64,000 nt of DNA from positions 627,501 through 691,500 of the forward strand of contig JACATO010000121.1 in assembly GCA_018389105.1 (NCBI GenBank), given 5' to 3'. Origin of the DNA: Nautilus pompilius (lineage: Eukaryota > Mollusca > Cephalopoda > Nautilida > Nautilidae). Made by a program: the position numbers and the translations under genes. The notes beneath the pieces are model-generated. The model saw nothing but the letters and a program-made list of their open reading frames with translations, was not told where the DNA came from and made no database searches. Positions within the stretch are counted from its first letter, which is position 1. Every line of letters starts with the position of its first letter. Below are positions 46,630 to 59,420 of the stretch, piece by piece.

Positions 46630-46750
46630 AGGTAAGGCGTCATCGTGCACCGATGCGATCGACTCGACAGCAAACTCGGCCGTCGTTTGTCCCATTTCAG
46701 TGTGGAACACGACACTCTAGTACCACTGCGCTTTAATGGTTTCACCAAGG
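46630..46750 (-). repeat. Possible decayed SINE head
   Basis: On the minus strand, AGCGCAGTGGTACTAGAGTG resembles an A box. The expected B box is degenerate (CGAGTTTGCTG), and GAGTCGATC follows where the related elements have GACTCGGC. Weak. Confidence 0.22.
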
Positions 46751-47690
46751 AAAGAAACCCGACCGGAACACTGCTGCCGTGATCTTCGGGCTAGACGGCT
46801 GCGTCGAATACTTGTAATGAGGACCTAGAATGTCGCCACTGAACGTGATCGCTTGGACTGCGGAGCGAAGTCACACGTCACAGTCTCGCTCAAGAAGTCT
46901 TCCTCCTCCTCCTCCCTCTGGTAACAGTAGGCTGGCACCTTCTCATCAGACGTGAGTTTTTTTTTTTTTTGAATCTAGATGGCGCTTTATTGAATTTCAG
47001 GGGTAAATGAATGTTTCCCATAATGCCAATACCGGTTAACCAGGGTCCTTAACCAGGCAAGGTGCGCGCACATACCGTCATCTCGATATTAAAAATACAC
47101 TACGGTATTATCTAGAATACTTCCAGGCCAATTTAATCTATAGAACAAATGTAGAAATAGATGCTAAAGAAAGAAGATTTATCTGGTTTTTGCAATGCTT
47201 CGAAAATCGATTCCACTGCAGTATCTTTCACTAAAATAAGTTTTATCTTTGGGATAAAGTTTGAATTAATAGTTTGTGACTGTTCTGCTTCAACGAACAA
47301 TAAACCTAATATACTTCTGTTCGTGGAGCTGTGGCATCGGTTGGGCTGTAACCTAGAAACATTTTACCATATTATTAATCACGGAGTCTACAATTTTTTT
47401 TTTCCTTTCGTAAATAAATAAATTTTGTCGTTTTTTTTTTTTTTTAAAAAAAGAAGACTTAAACAAATTCTTCTCGTAAAGTGAAAGTAGAATATGTTCT
47501 TTTTAATGCGTTCTAAAATTCGTAATTAAATGACCGCGACGACAAAGTGAAAAGTGAGAGTAGTGATTTCCATCCCATCACCGTTTCGTCGCGTGTCACT
47601 ACGAACTTTTTAAAATAATCTAATTAACGTCGCACGACATGAACAAGGATCCTTAATTTCTATTTCCTCCCACCCCGACTCCACCCGCTG
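46751..47690. other. Non-coding stretch
   Basis: T runs at 46,958 and 47,432; an unrecognised 86-codon frame at 47,161-47,421. Confidence 0.4.
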
Positions 47691-47702
47691 CGCGCCTGCG
47701 CA
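47691..47702. promoter_or_regulatory. NRF1-like site
   Basis: CGCGCCTGCGCA (reverse complement TGCGCAGGCGCG) fits the NRF1 consensus found in many animal CpG-type promoters. It lies in a short GC-rich patch (47,660-47,750). No adjacent exon was found, so it may be a chance match. Confidence 0.22.
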
Positions 47703-50700
47703 ACAGAAGAACGACTTCCATTAACGTCCGCTCGCGTGAAGCAGTGTTGATGATCCTGCTGTTTACCGTGAGAAACTTATATTTACTTCTTTAATTATTA
47801 GGGATAAAAGGAAAATAGATGACAATCTTGTTAGCTGCTACACAGGGAAGCCAGCCGAGGTCCCGATCACACGCCGTGTTACGCACCGGAAGAAGGACTA
47901 GAGGAGAAATAACAGAGCAAATTATTCACGCAGCTTCGCATTCAGCAGTTGTCCCAATGAAATTTAAAAAGCAGTGATAACGAATAGCTTTGGCCCGTTA
48001 TAAGTCACCCGGACAAGGCCGCCCCCGTCAGCTGTTAATCAACGATATTTTTCATTTGAAAAAAAAATCCAAAACCAGAAAAATAGAAGCAAATGTGGTA
48101 GATGATTCCCACGAAACCTGTTGCGAAGGAAAATATCTCTATAGAACTTTTAAAAAGGCATAAGCGATGCAATACTGTATTTAAAAAAGAGAGAAAAGCC
48201 AAATTTTTAATACAGGAAGAACTGCCTTCTAACGAGAAACAAACAATATCGGCTGGTATTTAAAGTCAAAGAGCTGTTTAATGTGCATTTTAAAAAAAAA
48301 ATACACGGAAACTAGCAAACTCTCCAAAAATCAACGCTACGTTTTCGCTAAATATTCTGGTACATCAAACTCGAGGCTTTGTAGTGCTTGTGTCATATGT
48401 AGAAATCTTTAAAAGTGCTACAAGAATTGTAAAGTCCTGGAATAAAATGGAATCTTTTCGCTAAAATCGCAGTGGGATAAGGTGTTAGTCAAAAGTATAC
48501 CAGAAACGGGGAAACCAACAGGTTGCTGAACCAAGACAAGTTTAAGCTACTGCGAAAGTCCAGCAAATAAAACATTCCACTGTAAAAACATCTGTAAATT
48601 AGCATAATAATGTAGGACCTAACCATATAGATAGCCAAAAGGAAAGGCTTACGAAAGGTAGTTAGTTAGTAATGTCACTACTTATAATGTGATCGAGAAA
48701 GCTGAAACCTTTTGTCATTACAAATTACTAACTGCAAGCTAATGAGACATAAGAAACAACTAATTTCTTGGACTCTTTGTTTATTTTCTTCTATCTCATT
48801 CTTTTCCTAGAATTCTTCGATGTCATAAAAAATTGTTTATCAACTTTGCTAATGTCCACAAACGCTTGCACTTTAAAGAATGTAAGTGACTAAATAATTT
48901 TCTCATGAATTAAACTACATTAGCTAAGATTTATATATACAGAAATTGTTGAGCAGATGAACAGACAAAACTGTGAATTCCAAGATTCCATAAAAATGGC
49001 TGATTTAAAAAATAAAAATTCGGCGCCCTGAGATCTGCTAACTCAATTTTAAAATTTGATTGTAACACATTCTTAAAGATTTTTAATAGGATACAAAACA
49101 TTTACCTTCCTCAACATGAATCTATTTTGATTATTAGAATAAGATTAAAATTACTTTCATTCACCACCTTCAAAACATCATTTAGAGATATCAAGTGTTA
49201 ATGCTAATAAGAAAGTTAGCAATATATAACTTATGGCGAAGGTTATTTTGATCATGATACATCCTACAGAAGGTCGAGTGACAGTCTGATTAAAAGGTAG
49301 ATTTATCCGAGATAAGTATCTAGGAAAACCGAATACAGGAAACACCAACAACACCAAAGCCAAACTGCGAAATTCGATTAAGAAGGAATCCACTCCGACA
49401 TAGCACGCCCTCTAGTGGGCATTCCAGCTTTGAAACAACAGTTCGCTTCTTGATCATGTGACATCCTCTCCACTCCAAATATCGTTTATTTCTGTCCAAT
49501 TTGTTTACGGATCTCGTTCAAAAGATGATTGTCACGTGCTGTTAGAGATATGAGAGGCTGTCGGAGTTTGAAAAGACATTACCTGTAACACGCCTTGTTA
49601 TTATTGTTCTTTGGCGCACCGTTCAGTAGATTTAACGTTGCCAATCTATTCATCGGATCCAATCCTCCAAAAAACAAAAACAAAAACAAACGAGTCTCAC
49701 ATAGGTTTTATTGAAAGAACATTTGCGTAATTTCGTCACCATTATTTCGTTATTCGCTTGGCATCATTGCGGCGAGCACCGTCTGGAGGAACCCATAACA
49801 ACTGGAAACCAAACTAATTTAGTGTCCAAATGATGTCCGACAAATTGGCGAGCTACTGGGCGCCGGATTAGCGCCCCGTGTTCTACAATGACAGTAAAAA
49901 AAAAAAAAAAATTATGAAAAAGTTCATCTTTAATTGAAGATTTATTTGTTATGATGGGAAAATGGTTTCCGAAATTTTTTTTTTAAAAAAGTGAGAAACT
50001 TTACTTTTCATACAAGAAAAATTTAGCCTCTCCAATTTGATTAAAGACAATGTAGGTTACCGAAATCAGAGTAAATTGATCGAATTTGTCTTAATACATT
50101 TGAATGGTTCCAGGTGCAATATTTCTGCACATGCATAAATTCATATCACATTTTAACTCAACTTCTTTTTTTTTATGCTGAAAAAATAATCATAAAGGAA
50201 GCAGTTCAGAATGCACAGAAAAGGCCATCAGCTCGTATATCTGGCATCAGCGCTTTCTCAGCTCTGAACCGTCACGCCTCAGTGCACAAACGTTTAAACA
50301 CACATTGTGTATGCGCAGGCCACTTGGATGACATCAGCAAGAATTCGTGACCCGGTGATGTGAGAATTTAAAATCACATAATAATAAATCTTTTCTATTC
50401 ATGCTATCTGATATCAGTATTCAGCTATTCCGGCATTTTAGACTTAACAAGATTATCAGTAGATACGTCGTGGGACTTGTTTACATTTTTTGAAGGGGGG
50501 GTTATTATGTAATTATGGGAACGACTTCAGGCTTTAAAATGTTGGTTTATTGGGCTGTTTGAACGAGCTGACTTTTACTTCACTCTTATATTCTGACATC
50601 ATGGATATACCAGATTGGTTTTGAACCATCAAATAATTTGAATGCCATTTAGAGCAATTAATGCTTAGATTAAATAGAAGAAAAAAATGATGAAAGAAGC

Positions 50701-51896
50701 GAGAGAGAGAATGAGACTTAATTACGGAGTAAAAGAGAGCTAATGAAGGGTGAGCCTGTGTTCTATGGCTTTACGTGGAATCAGGTAGAATCATTTGGGA
50801 AAAAGAATCGACTGTTGACAGGGTAGCTTACATCTAATTATTGTCTACTTTAGTCAATTTTCCAGGTCTTGCCTTTCAGAACTGGAATAAATCCACTAGC
50901 TGGCTCTACCGAAGTTCTGTACACATCTATTTGTTGCTGTTCCTTTTGTCTACACCTCTGATACGGCGAAGCACGATGTGCGACAGCTCCTACCGAACAG
51001 TTTCCTCGCCACTGGTGGCAGGGGAATAAATCCCATTGCCTCGCCTGGTGCAAGGCTTATTGCACATCAGAGAGGATCCGAGAAAGGAAGAAGTAAAATT
51101 GCATGCGATCGTCAACTAGTATGTAACGGTAGACCCCGAGAGAGCGAGATAAGGACAAGGTTCTGCTTTTAAATAGACTTGGCGAAGCTGTCATCACTGC
51201 TTCTTCACAATAAACTCGGTGACAAGCTTTCGAATGGTGAACCCCCAACAAACGCTGCAGAGAATCCCAAGAACATACCAAACGCGTTATGTTAACTTTA
51301 GACTAATAACTCCTTCTGTTTCGATTATACTCTTTCGTCTCAGTCTGCAGTAATCTAACTTAAAAAATAAATTAATTAAACAAAAATAAATATGCGAGGG
51401 ACGACGTTTAGACGAAACTCGACCATGTGGGATCAGGGTTAATTCTATTTCAGCCAATTTTAATTTTAACGTCCTGTATATTTTATTTTCACTCTACTCC
51501 ATTTAGTAGACGTTTGTTTTCTTCTCATCAATAGAATGATTACAAAATATTTACTTCTTTTGCAAACGTTTGACAAAATCGCGATATCTTATATCTTCAA
51601 CAACCCCCCCCCCAGCTGATTCGGTTCTTGGTCGCTTTCTTTCTTATTAAATCTCCAGCTTTTCTCTGTTCTACAGAAATTAGATTTAAATCGATATTAA
51701 GAATCTAGATTCCTGCTGCGATTCAAACGGTACAAAAAATTATTATTCAATGGAGAGAAATTCAAATTAGTTAAACGAGCCCCCTGTGTCAGACCCTTTG
51801 CTCATAAAGTTGGTTTTTATTTCTGCTCTTATTCGTGTGCGTAAATATCCAAAAATCAAAATACATAAAAAAGTGGCTAAATTAAACGTTTTCTTA

Positions 51897-51898
<2 letters not shown>
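47703..51898. other. Long non-coding stretch
   Basis: Mostly AT-rich. A 10-bp inverted repeat (AGTTAGTAAT at 48,664, ATTACTAACT at 48,724) and an A16 run near 49,896 are the only structures noted. Overlapping frames on both strands at 50,841-51,281 are unrecognised. Confidence 0.4.
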
Positions 51899-51978
<80 letters not shown>

Positions 51979-51979
51979 G
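51899..51979. repeat. (ATT)n microsatellite
   Basis: About 27 uninterrupted ATT triplets. Confidence 0.97.
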
Positions 51980-52314
51980 AACAATGCAGCCAAAAATACT
52001 TTAAATATATGAAGCTTATAACTATAAAATACGTCTGTGCGCCTCTAATAGAAGTAAACAACAGTGTAAATAAACTAAGGTTGGTGGCACCATATTACAA
52101 AACTAGTAAATACACTGATCTAAAAAATGTAGGAATACTGTGATATAAATTGTATTATTTTCATGAAGAAGAAACATTTGCACATAATTCGAAATTGGCC
52201 ATGAAGCTTGAGATATAGATTCCATTTTGCACAATATCTGATTATTTTTAATGCATTTATTTCCGTCATACTGACAGCCAATTAGACACCACCTGCACAA
52301 CATAAAGTCGCATG

Positions 52315-53215
52315 ATCTTCAGTAGCAAGTATGGCGATCTCAGGTGTGCGTAACGGAATTTCACCTGCATCTTGTACTGTTGACCAGAGGCATGGTCCAA
52401 CTCCTTTGCCAAGAAAGGTTTGACACAGTAACAAAATGGTCCCAGGTCAGTGTCCAGTGCAACCAGACCACGTTCCGTGAGGTTTAAATCGAAGAAAGAA
52501 AGAGGTCGTGAAAGATATTGAACATTTTTCCTCTTAAGAGCGGTTGCTATCCATCTTAAACGACGGGACTCTCGCGGTGCCGTCCACGAAGGAGAACCGA
52601 TTAACGAAACTTCGTGCACATAGTCGGTACAGCATGTCGGATGATCTCGGGCGTATAGCGCTAGCCTGTCATAGTTCCATCACATCAATTTTGTGAAGCG
52701 ACGAGCATCTCCGACTAGATCACCGCTATCGCCAAAATGGTCTTTCTCTAACAAGATGCAGTATTACACTGGTTTGTTTCTCGCTAAACAGGTAAGCGAC
52801 CACCAATAACATGAACGTTGGGTTAACTCCCATCAGAGAAAAAGAACCTGGCTCCAGTCTGCCAAAGTCCATCGCAAATGAGTCCTGGCTCCCTCCGATA
52901 CGGTGTGCCGGTGTTGGGGGTATGACTTCTAGCGCATAACAGTCGCAGTGCAGCCGATTTTCTACAGTCGATTTGGAGATACAGATCCCGCGGTCTTTCC
53001 GCAATTTCTTCTACATGCAACACGCTTCGGTGATTCAGCTATATGAAGCCAGATGGGTGATTTAATGGCTATCAGGATGGTCAGCACTGCTGTGGCGATC
53101 CTTGCCAGGTCTTTATGAACTCAGTCAGTCTTTCTGTTCTTCAGCCAAACTCGGCTAATAACATCCTGTCACACCAAGTTTAGCAGCCTCACCTGTCTGT
53201 AGCTCAGCTATGGCT
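52315..53215 (-). mobile_element. Tc1-like transposase, nearly full-length relic
   Basis: On the minus strand, from right to left: AELQTGEAAKLGVTGCY (first helix-turn-helix, about 53,205-53,150); ICISKSTVENRLHCDC (second DNA-binding domain, near 52,985-52,940); PAHR and GLWQTGARFFFSDGS (the W..VLFSDES block with the first catalytic Asp, about 52,850); SFVDGTARESRRLRW (the DGARPHRAR block, near 52,560); and LSFFDLNLTERGLVALDTDLG (near 52,500), which stands where SPDLNPIEHLWDALG is expected. Several frame changes are visible. It is the most complete Tc1 copy in the window, about 900 bp of coding remnant. No clear terminal repeats were seen. Confidence 0.8.
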
Positions 53216-54769
53216 GGTAGCTGGGTGTCGGCGCTCACCAGTAAGTCGTCATCAAAAACTGACGCTCCCACTTTCTGTTAACCTCATTAAGCAGACATAT
53301 GTGAGAGATTTCATGCCCAATGTTACTATTTCCGTGCAAAATTGTCATCATCGAAGAGTAGTGCGAAATTTGCTGATACACCTCCATTTGAAGGCAAATA
53401 ACCAGATCGGTTGCTTAAAGGAACAGAATCATCATATAGCTCAAACCTTGGATTGCCAGGGTTTTTTGGGATCATGGAAGGCCAAGACGACAGTATGTAG
53501 TCGACCGATCCCTCTATTGACACTTATGAAGTACCTTAATACCGAGCCCCTATATTTATATTTGTTACGCACGAAATCTGTTTGGAAGTCTGTAATCTAC
53601 ACTGTATTGCGTACAATGAAATCTTTCAGTGAGTGTTCCACTCCTAAATTTGAGAGAAAGGGGAAGAAAAAAAAAGAATATCTTGCGGTTAAAATATCCT
53701 GGAGTTGTTGTAATAATTTTTATTGAATATTTATTGCAAATTGTTAATGGGAAAATTAAATTACCTTAATCTTCGCTGTTTTAAATGGTTATTACCTGAA
53801 AAAGGTGTGCTTGTTGCAAGGTTGCATAAACCGATCTTTTAACAGTCGCTGTCTACTTATATTTCACAACAAAAGGTTTACCGCTTAATAAACTTAAAAC
53901 AAGTAATTTATGTAATCCGGAAATGATACAGCGAAACCACAATGGCCGACCACTATACGAAAGAAGCGTGTACCCGCGCTAGCAACAAAGCTTCTAACCG
54001 GATCATGTCCGGAGAAAGTTACACGCTCAGACAGAACTATTGTTTGGCTCCTTAGTTCAGATCGTTTCAGACGAAGGCCGTCGTCTGTAAATTGAACAAG
54101 CAGGATTACTGAGTAATTTAATCTTTGATTTCTATTCCGCATAACTCCAGGTCTGATATCCGCATGAATGTTCTGTTGTAGCTGCTTCTGTGGTCGCATC
54201 TACCACGCTTTATCCCATCGCACTTTAAAGATAATAAACAGAAAAGGCTTCGCAGTGCTGAATCAAGACTAATGGAGAACTTATCGGTCATCATTGCAGC
54301 TCTTCCACCTCGGGGAAAGCAGTGACTGGAACTAAATCAATATAACGCAGTAAAGGAACTAATATGTTTGTGTACCGATATATAATAAAGTAAGTGAATT
54401 CCATGTGAGGCCCTTTGAGACCACTTCCCCCCTGTTCTATTCACGCAATAACACGGCACCAAGGCTTGCTATAGCTGTGCGAACAAACCATCATCACACA
54501 TGGATAATTAACTACGCGGAACAAATTTCACCGGACAAAATATGACATTATTTAAATATTGTATCCGCAGTGCGCCGTCGTTAGAATCGGCCGGCCTTCT
54601 CTCGTTTTCATATTGTCGGGCTTTGGCGAGACATTCAACCAAAAACGACTTCGGGCACACGGACACCTTTAAAAATCAAAAAAAAAAAAAAAAAAAATGT
54701 CCTATATTCGGGTATTGATCGAGTCTAGAATGGAGAAAGATGCGCTTTAAACGATTTTGCTAAACACGT
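53216..54769. other. Non-coding stretch
   Basis: A 141-codon plus-strand frame (53,301-53,726) and a 101-codon minus-strand frame (53,894-54,199) are not recognised. An A19 run lies near 54,679. Confidence 0.4.
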
Positions 54770-55560
54770 GCAGGGGCTCTGATAATATGACAGGGTGACG
54801 GGCGCGGTACCCGAGCGATACCGTTAAAGGCTCGAGGTCGGAAACAACCCAATTGGGCGCAGCTCCCTAGCGTGGTCCCTGCTCTTTCTCTTCACCGTAG
54901 ATTTCTTTCACGATCTCCGGTTTCCTCTCACATCTAAAGCAACAACAAGAACAAAAAAACAACCGAGGACGATTGGTGTGTGTGTGTGTAGGGGGGGGGG
55001 ACGGGCTGACCTCCGCACCCTGTTCTCGTCCGCTTGAAGCCGCAGTCAGAAGATTCCCACTGGTGAATTCCCAAACATTAGGGGTATTTGCCCGACTAGA
55101 GATGCCTGTGATGCGCGCACCTGGCTTCCGCCTCGCGCGCGCGCGCGTTGTTGTTTTCATCCCTTCCGCGGGTTTTCTCAGTGTCCGTGGATGTCTTCGT
55201 GGCGCGGTGGGCGTCACGTGCTGTCCGCGAGACGGTTCCTCTACACCGGGATATCCTCCCACGCGGGTTTGTTTTTGTTGTTTTTTCTCTTCACGTTTCG
55301 ATGCTTTCTAAAACCCGAGCCCAGTCTCTGTCTTCAGGTTCTGTCCCCCCCCGGAGATCGATAGTCGGTCTCGCTCGATCGGATCTAACGTAACAGTTAA
55401 TAACCCCTCCCCGGCTTTTATCGCCAGTGGGTTTTCATGCTTTTCCGCCTTCCCGCTCCACCGGGCTCCCTGAATTTACACCCCGCGTTTTTTTGTGGTT
55501 TCTCGAGTCGTAAAAACGGACAAGATGGAACGGAAATCGATCGGCGGCGCATCAGGCGTG
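54770..55560. promoter_or_regulatory. CpG-rich segment, possible CpG island
   Basis: This is the densest CpG stretch of the window, with (CG)7 at 55,134-55,147 and a (TG)n plus G10 run near 54,977-55,000. At its right end, ACAAGATGGAACGG (ATG at 55,525) has a good initiation context and opens 37 codons (MERKSIGGASGVYSVTASVI and on) to a stop at 55,638. That would be short for a gene but could be part of a first exon. No convincing donor was found. Confidence 0.3.
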
Positions 55561-55899
55561 TATTCTGTGACTGCATCGGTAATCTCGATGTCGGTTAATA
55601 TCGGCAGCCAGTGTAAAAAAATTTTACGGCTATCTTAGTGACAGCCTCCCGAAAAGGGGCACTGATCTGAGAGATCCGGCGATATCCTGGGTGTTCACGA
55701 TCTACTTTATCTGTTTATCCCACAGTGGGCGACAGAATGATAACGAACGAGCTCAATACCGCGATGCTTCGGTGGCTATTAAAGGGATTCCAGTCCTGAC
55801 CGAATATTCCGCACTGCCGTTCCAGTACAACGCCTGGAAATCCAGTGTCGCTGGATCTTCGCACACACAACCATAACTACGGTCTGCGGTCCGCATGGC

Positions 55900-58064
55900 C
55901 GTTGAGGGTGTTAAATGAAGGTCACATCTCAACAAGAAATTCATCGCTCTGATCAGCTAGAGGCTAAAGGATTTCAAGCTTTAAAAAATCTAATAACATT
56001 AAAATTGCTTCCAATTGTTTATTGTTTTTTTTTAGTTAGTATTGAATCTGGAGGAACCGGTTGTCAAAAGTATTCACCAAAGTGCGCGACTGGTCATCAT
56101 CCTCAAATAAACCGACAGCTACGCATACCAATGCTACTCTTTATCTATTTTTAAAGGTAAAAGTGTTAAATACACGCTGGCAAACAAATACAAGAAATAA
56201 TTAAGTAATTTTTTTTATCGAGAGAGTTCGGAAACCGCCCCTTTTTATGTTTTGGGAATTTTTGAAAACTGATTAACGAAAAAGAAAACGGTGACGTCAG
56301 AACCAATGCATCGCGTCATCTGGCACAACCATAGCGGTCTTCTTGACAAGAGAGCTACGCTGTCACCTTAAATGTCTGAAATTATCAAAAAACTAAATGT
56401 GGCGAAATTCCATTGGCATTGATGAGAAATGACAAGTTATATTGTACAAACATTTAGAGTTATGGAACAAGTCAGCCGACCTGCTCCGATGACGATGGCG
56501 AGTTACCGCTGTCTTTGGACGTGTGGTCCGTTTCGCTGGGCCGTAACAAACTGGGGTGCAGTAGCAAAAAAAATATCCTGAGATTTTGATGAGATTAAAG
56601 GATGTATGTGTACGGAAGTTCTCAACATCTACTCATCTCGCATAATGTTAATATGCTGGCTCTTTTTCGGACATCGTGCTTACAAAACACGTTCTTCGTA
56701 TTCTAACTTCCACAATATAATCACCTTTATCGGTGCGTGGTTAGGACCAGTTAAAGTTCACTCCTTATTGTTTCTCTTTCTGTCGAAATTAGAGTATTGC
56801 TTTCCATTCTAGAACAGTCCCCCAGCCCAAACAGGTCGCCTGTAGTTTACTGCACCAAATTTTGGACTGTCGGTGTAAGAGCATCTAAAATATCCATGAG
56901 AGATTTGCGTCGAATGTCTGTCTGGTCGTGAGGATCCTGTCCTACTTACTCGTATGGCAGTTACTCGACAAATTTCAAATTATGGAATCTCGTTTTTTTT
57001 TGTTTTTTTTTTTAGTAATCTTACATTTGTGTTGAACAACCGATTTACATACATGCTGTTTGTACCCTGTATATTGTGTAACTTTTCAGTCTGATTGTGA
57101 AAACTACGAATGAAGTTACATCCAAAAGTTCCATCTGTATGTAATCTAGATTTATGTCACTGTATCTTGTTTTCTAAAAACATTTTCTTTTATTTAAATG
57201 TAAGATCTTTTGTCCAAAATTTGATGCGATTTACTTGTTTATTTATTTGCCTTTTGGAGATTAAGTCAGAGTGTTGTATTTCATATACTCACCCCTCCCT
57301 AGTTTTCATCTAAGAATGCATTCTGCGTATGCAGAAACTACTTACACTAGAGATAAATATTTTGTATAATAATTTTATTCAAAAAAATATTTTTGATAAC
57401 AAAAGCATAAGAGTTCGTTCTCTTTCTCAGCTACCTGAGACAGTTTTTTTTTTTTATCTCTAGCAGCGGAATAGTTTGGTCCAAACTCTGGTAACATTTG
57501 GCGATACAACATCCAGATTAGCGAGAAAATTGGCGTCTAGTGTCGTTGGAGAGTCAGTGCTTCTTTTCAGTTTAGTCAGATTCTCGGTTGCTGAAGCCAT
57601 TTACACGAGCTGGGATCAAATGTCGGACCACTTCATCTCACACATACTCCATTATCTCTTTCCTAAAATACTCTCAACACGTCTTCAGAACTGGTCCCCG
57701 ACAAGAAGCCATTATAACAACGAAGCACGCGCCAGACCGGCCAACGACCAGCCGAGGATATTTAAATCGAAATTTAGTGCGGACTTTGAGCTTAGTCGGG
57801 CTTCCGACTCTGGCTTTTTAAACATGGCGACTCTGTTAACGTCTGATAGCGTTTTTACGAGATTTAGGTGGTTACTGAGTTCAAAAATAATAAATTCTCT
57901 TTGTGGCCGTGATAAAATTTAAAGTGATTTATGGATTCTTGGAGCCATTGTACTGACTATAGGGAAAATATGTGATTTAAATAATTTCTTTAGTGTGTGT
58001 GCGCGTGAAGTAACTTTTTCGCTTATTTCTTGTACTATGTAAATATTCCAGATGACACTGCTAG
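55900..58064. other. Non-coding stretch with one long frame
   Basis: A pyrimidine tract and acceptor (TTTTTATCTCTAG, ending 57,463) precede 152 open codons (57,464-57,922). The translation is not recognised, and frames of similar length occur by chance elsewhere in the window. A single TGACGTCA lies near 56,291. Confidence 0.35.
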
Positions 58065-58134
<70 letters not shown>

Positions 58135-58153
58135 TATTATTATTATTATTATT
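58065..58153. repeat. (ATT)n microsatellite
   Basis: About 29 ATT triplets with one phase slip. Confidence 0.96.
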
Positions 58154-59138
58154 GTTGATCTGAGTCTACGCTAACCGAATACATTGGTATTTTGTTCGTT
58201 TCGCTGTGAAACAAAACCTCCTGTTGTCTTTTTCGGTGTAGAATCACGATAAATCCATTTCCGGTTCCCCTGTGATGCGGTGTAGGCCGTGGTTTAAATA
58301 TCTGTGGTACACAGTTGAGAGAGACTTTTAGAAAATCTAGAAGAATCGCTTCACGTTAACCATCCTCAGGTCGTAGATGCTCTACGAAGAATTCATTGAA
58401 TAAAAATTACAACATTCACTGTGAAAGTAAAAGCCCTTTAAACAGATCTGAGATTAAAGCTTATTTGGGCGAAAGCGTTCATGCCAAGTTTAAAATCGAA
58501 TTACTCAAGTATCCATACAAATCTGATAAATAAGAAAACCGATTCGGTGCAGGCTGGGTAACTCAGTTCAGTTGTTTTCGTACCACCTCCACGATAATAG
58601 CGGGGCTTTATTTATCACTTTTAAAACACTTGTTGCATTATGAGCAGCATGTCGCATAGTTCTCGGGAAAACAAGCATTCGCTACGTTACCAAGCCTTCA
58701 AGCTTGTCAAATACTGTAACAAATTTCATCTTGTGGCATCTTCTTTTTCTCCCTTTACTGGTTTCAGGTACTTCCAACAATGTTATTCAATGGTTCAGTC
58801 TTTTGTGAAAGTATTATTTGAGAAAATTAATCCGATTTCACGTTGATATGGGTGGTTCTTGGAGGTACAAAGTTTGAAAGGAGAAGTCCGATTTTCTGCC
58901 AGGCCGGGTGGATGGGATCAAAGCCTGTAGTTATAGAAGAAAACAGATTGCAGACGCAAATTTCTCGCGAATGGTGCGTTGTAGCACAACTTCCGATAAT
59001 TCAGCGTGCATTCCATCATCTGCTTGAGAGAGTTCAATTTAAGATAAGTTAATTTACTTGTGAAAGGAAAGTAACTTTATCTTCTTTTTTGTAAGGCAAA
59101 ATCGTTGGTCAGTTGCGTCAAAACTTAGTAATCAAGAG
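58154..59138. other. Non-coding stretch
   Basis: Only chance frames; nothing recognised. Confidence 0.45.
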
Positions 59139-59420
59139 CAGCGCCGTGGTCCAGTGGTTAGTTTACTGGACTGCTAGGGTTGTGACCACGTGTTCGACTT
59201 CTGGAATAGACCGACTCGGCATGGGGAACGTCCCTAGCATGGTTTACTCGCTCCTCTTCACCAGCCGACCGCATGGGTTTCTGCTAGCTACTTCGTTTAC
59301 CTTTCTCATCTAACGATTAGAGGTCGTTCGATGGCAGAAAGGAATGGTGACCTACTGTGGCGTGAGTTTGCTGAATCAACAGTTCATCATCACTCCAATG
59401 ATAAATGCGGGACACAGACA
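59139..59420 (+). repeat. tRNA-derived SINE-like element
   Basis: GTGGTCCAGTGGTTAGTTTA (from 59,146) is a good A box and CGTGTTCGACTT (59,189-59,200) a B box. The spacing fits a tRNA-like head of about 75 bp. CGACTCGGC follows 12 bp after the B box, as in the element at 781. A body of about 200 bp continues towards an A-rich stretch (AAGAAGAAAACAAAAG) near 59,456. It is the best-preserved member of the SINE-like family in the window. Confidence 0.6.

Noticed and set aside
48664-48733. 10-bp inverted repeat AGTTAGTAAT/ATTACTAACT
   Set aside because: Arms are too short and the surrounding sequence shows no transposon features.
57464-57922. 152-codon frame behind a splice-acceptor-like site
   Set aside because: Translation has no recognisable motif, and chance frames of 140 codons occur elsewhere in the window. 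Kept only as a note in the interval entry.
59139-59215. Functional tRNA gene
   Set aside because: Same reason: the B box deviates (GTTCGACTT) and the stems do not pair.
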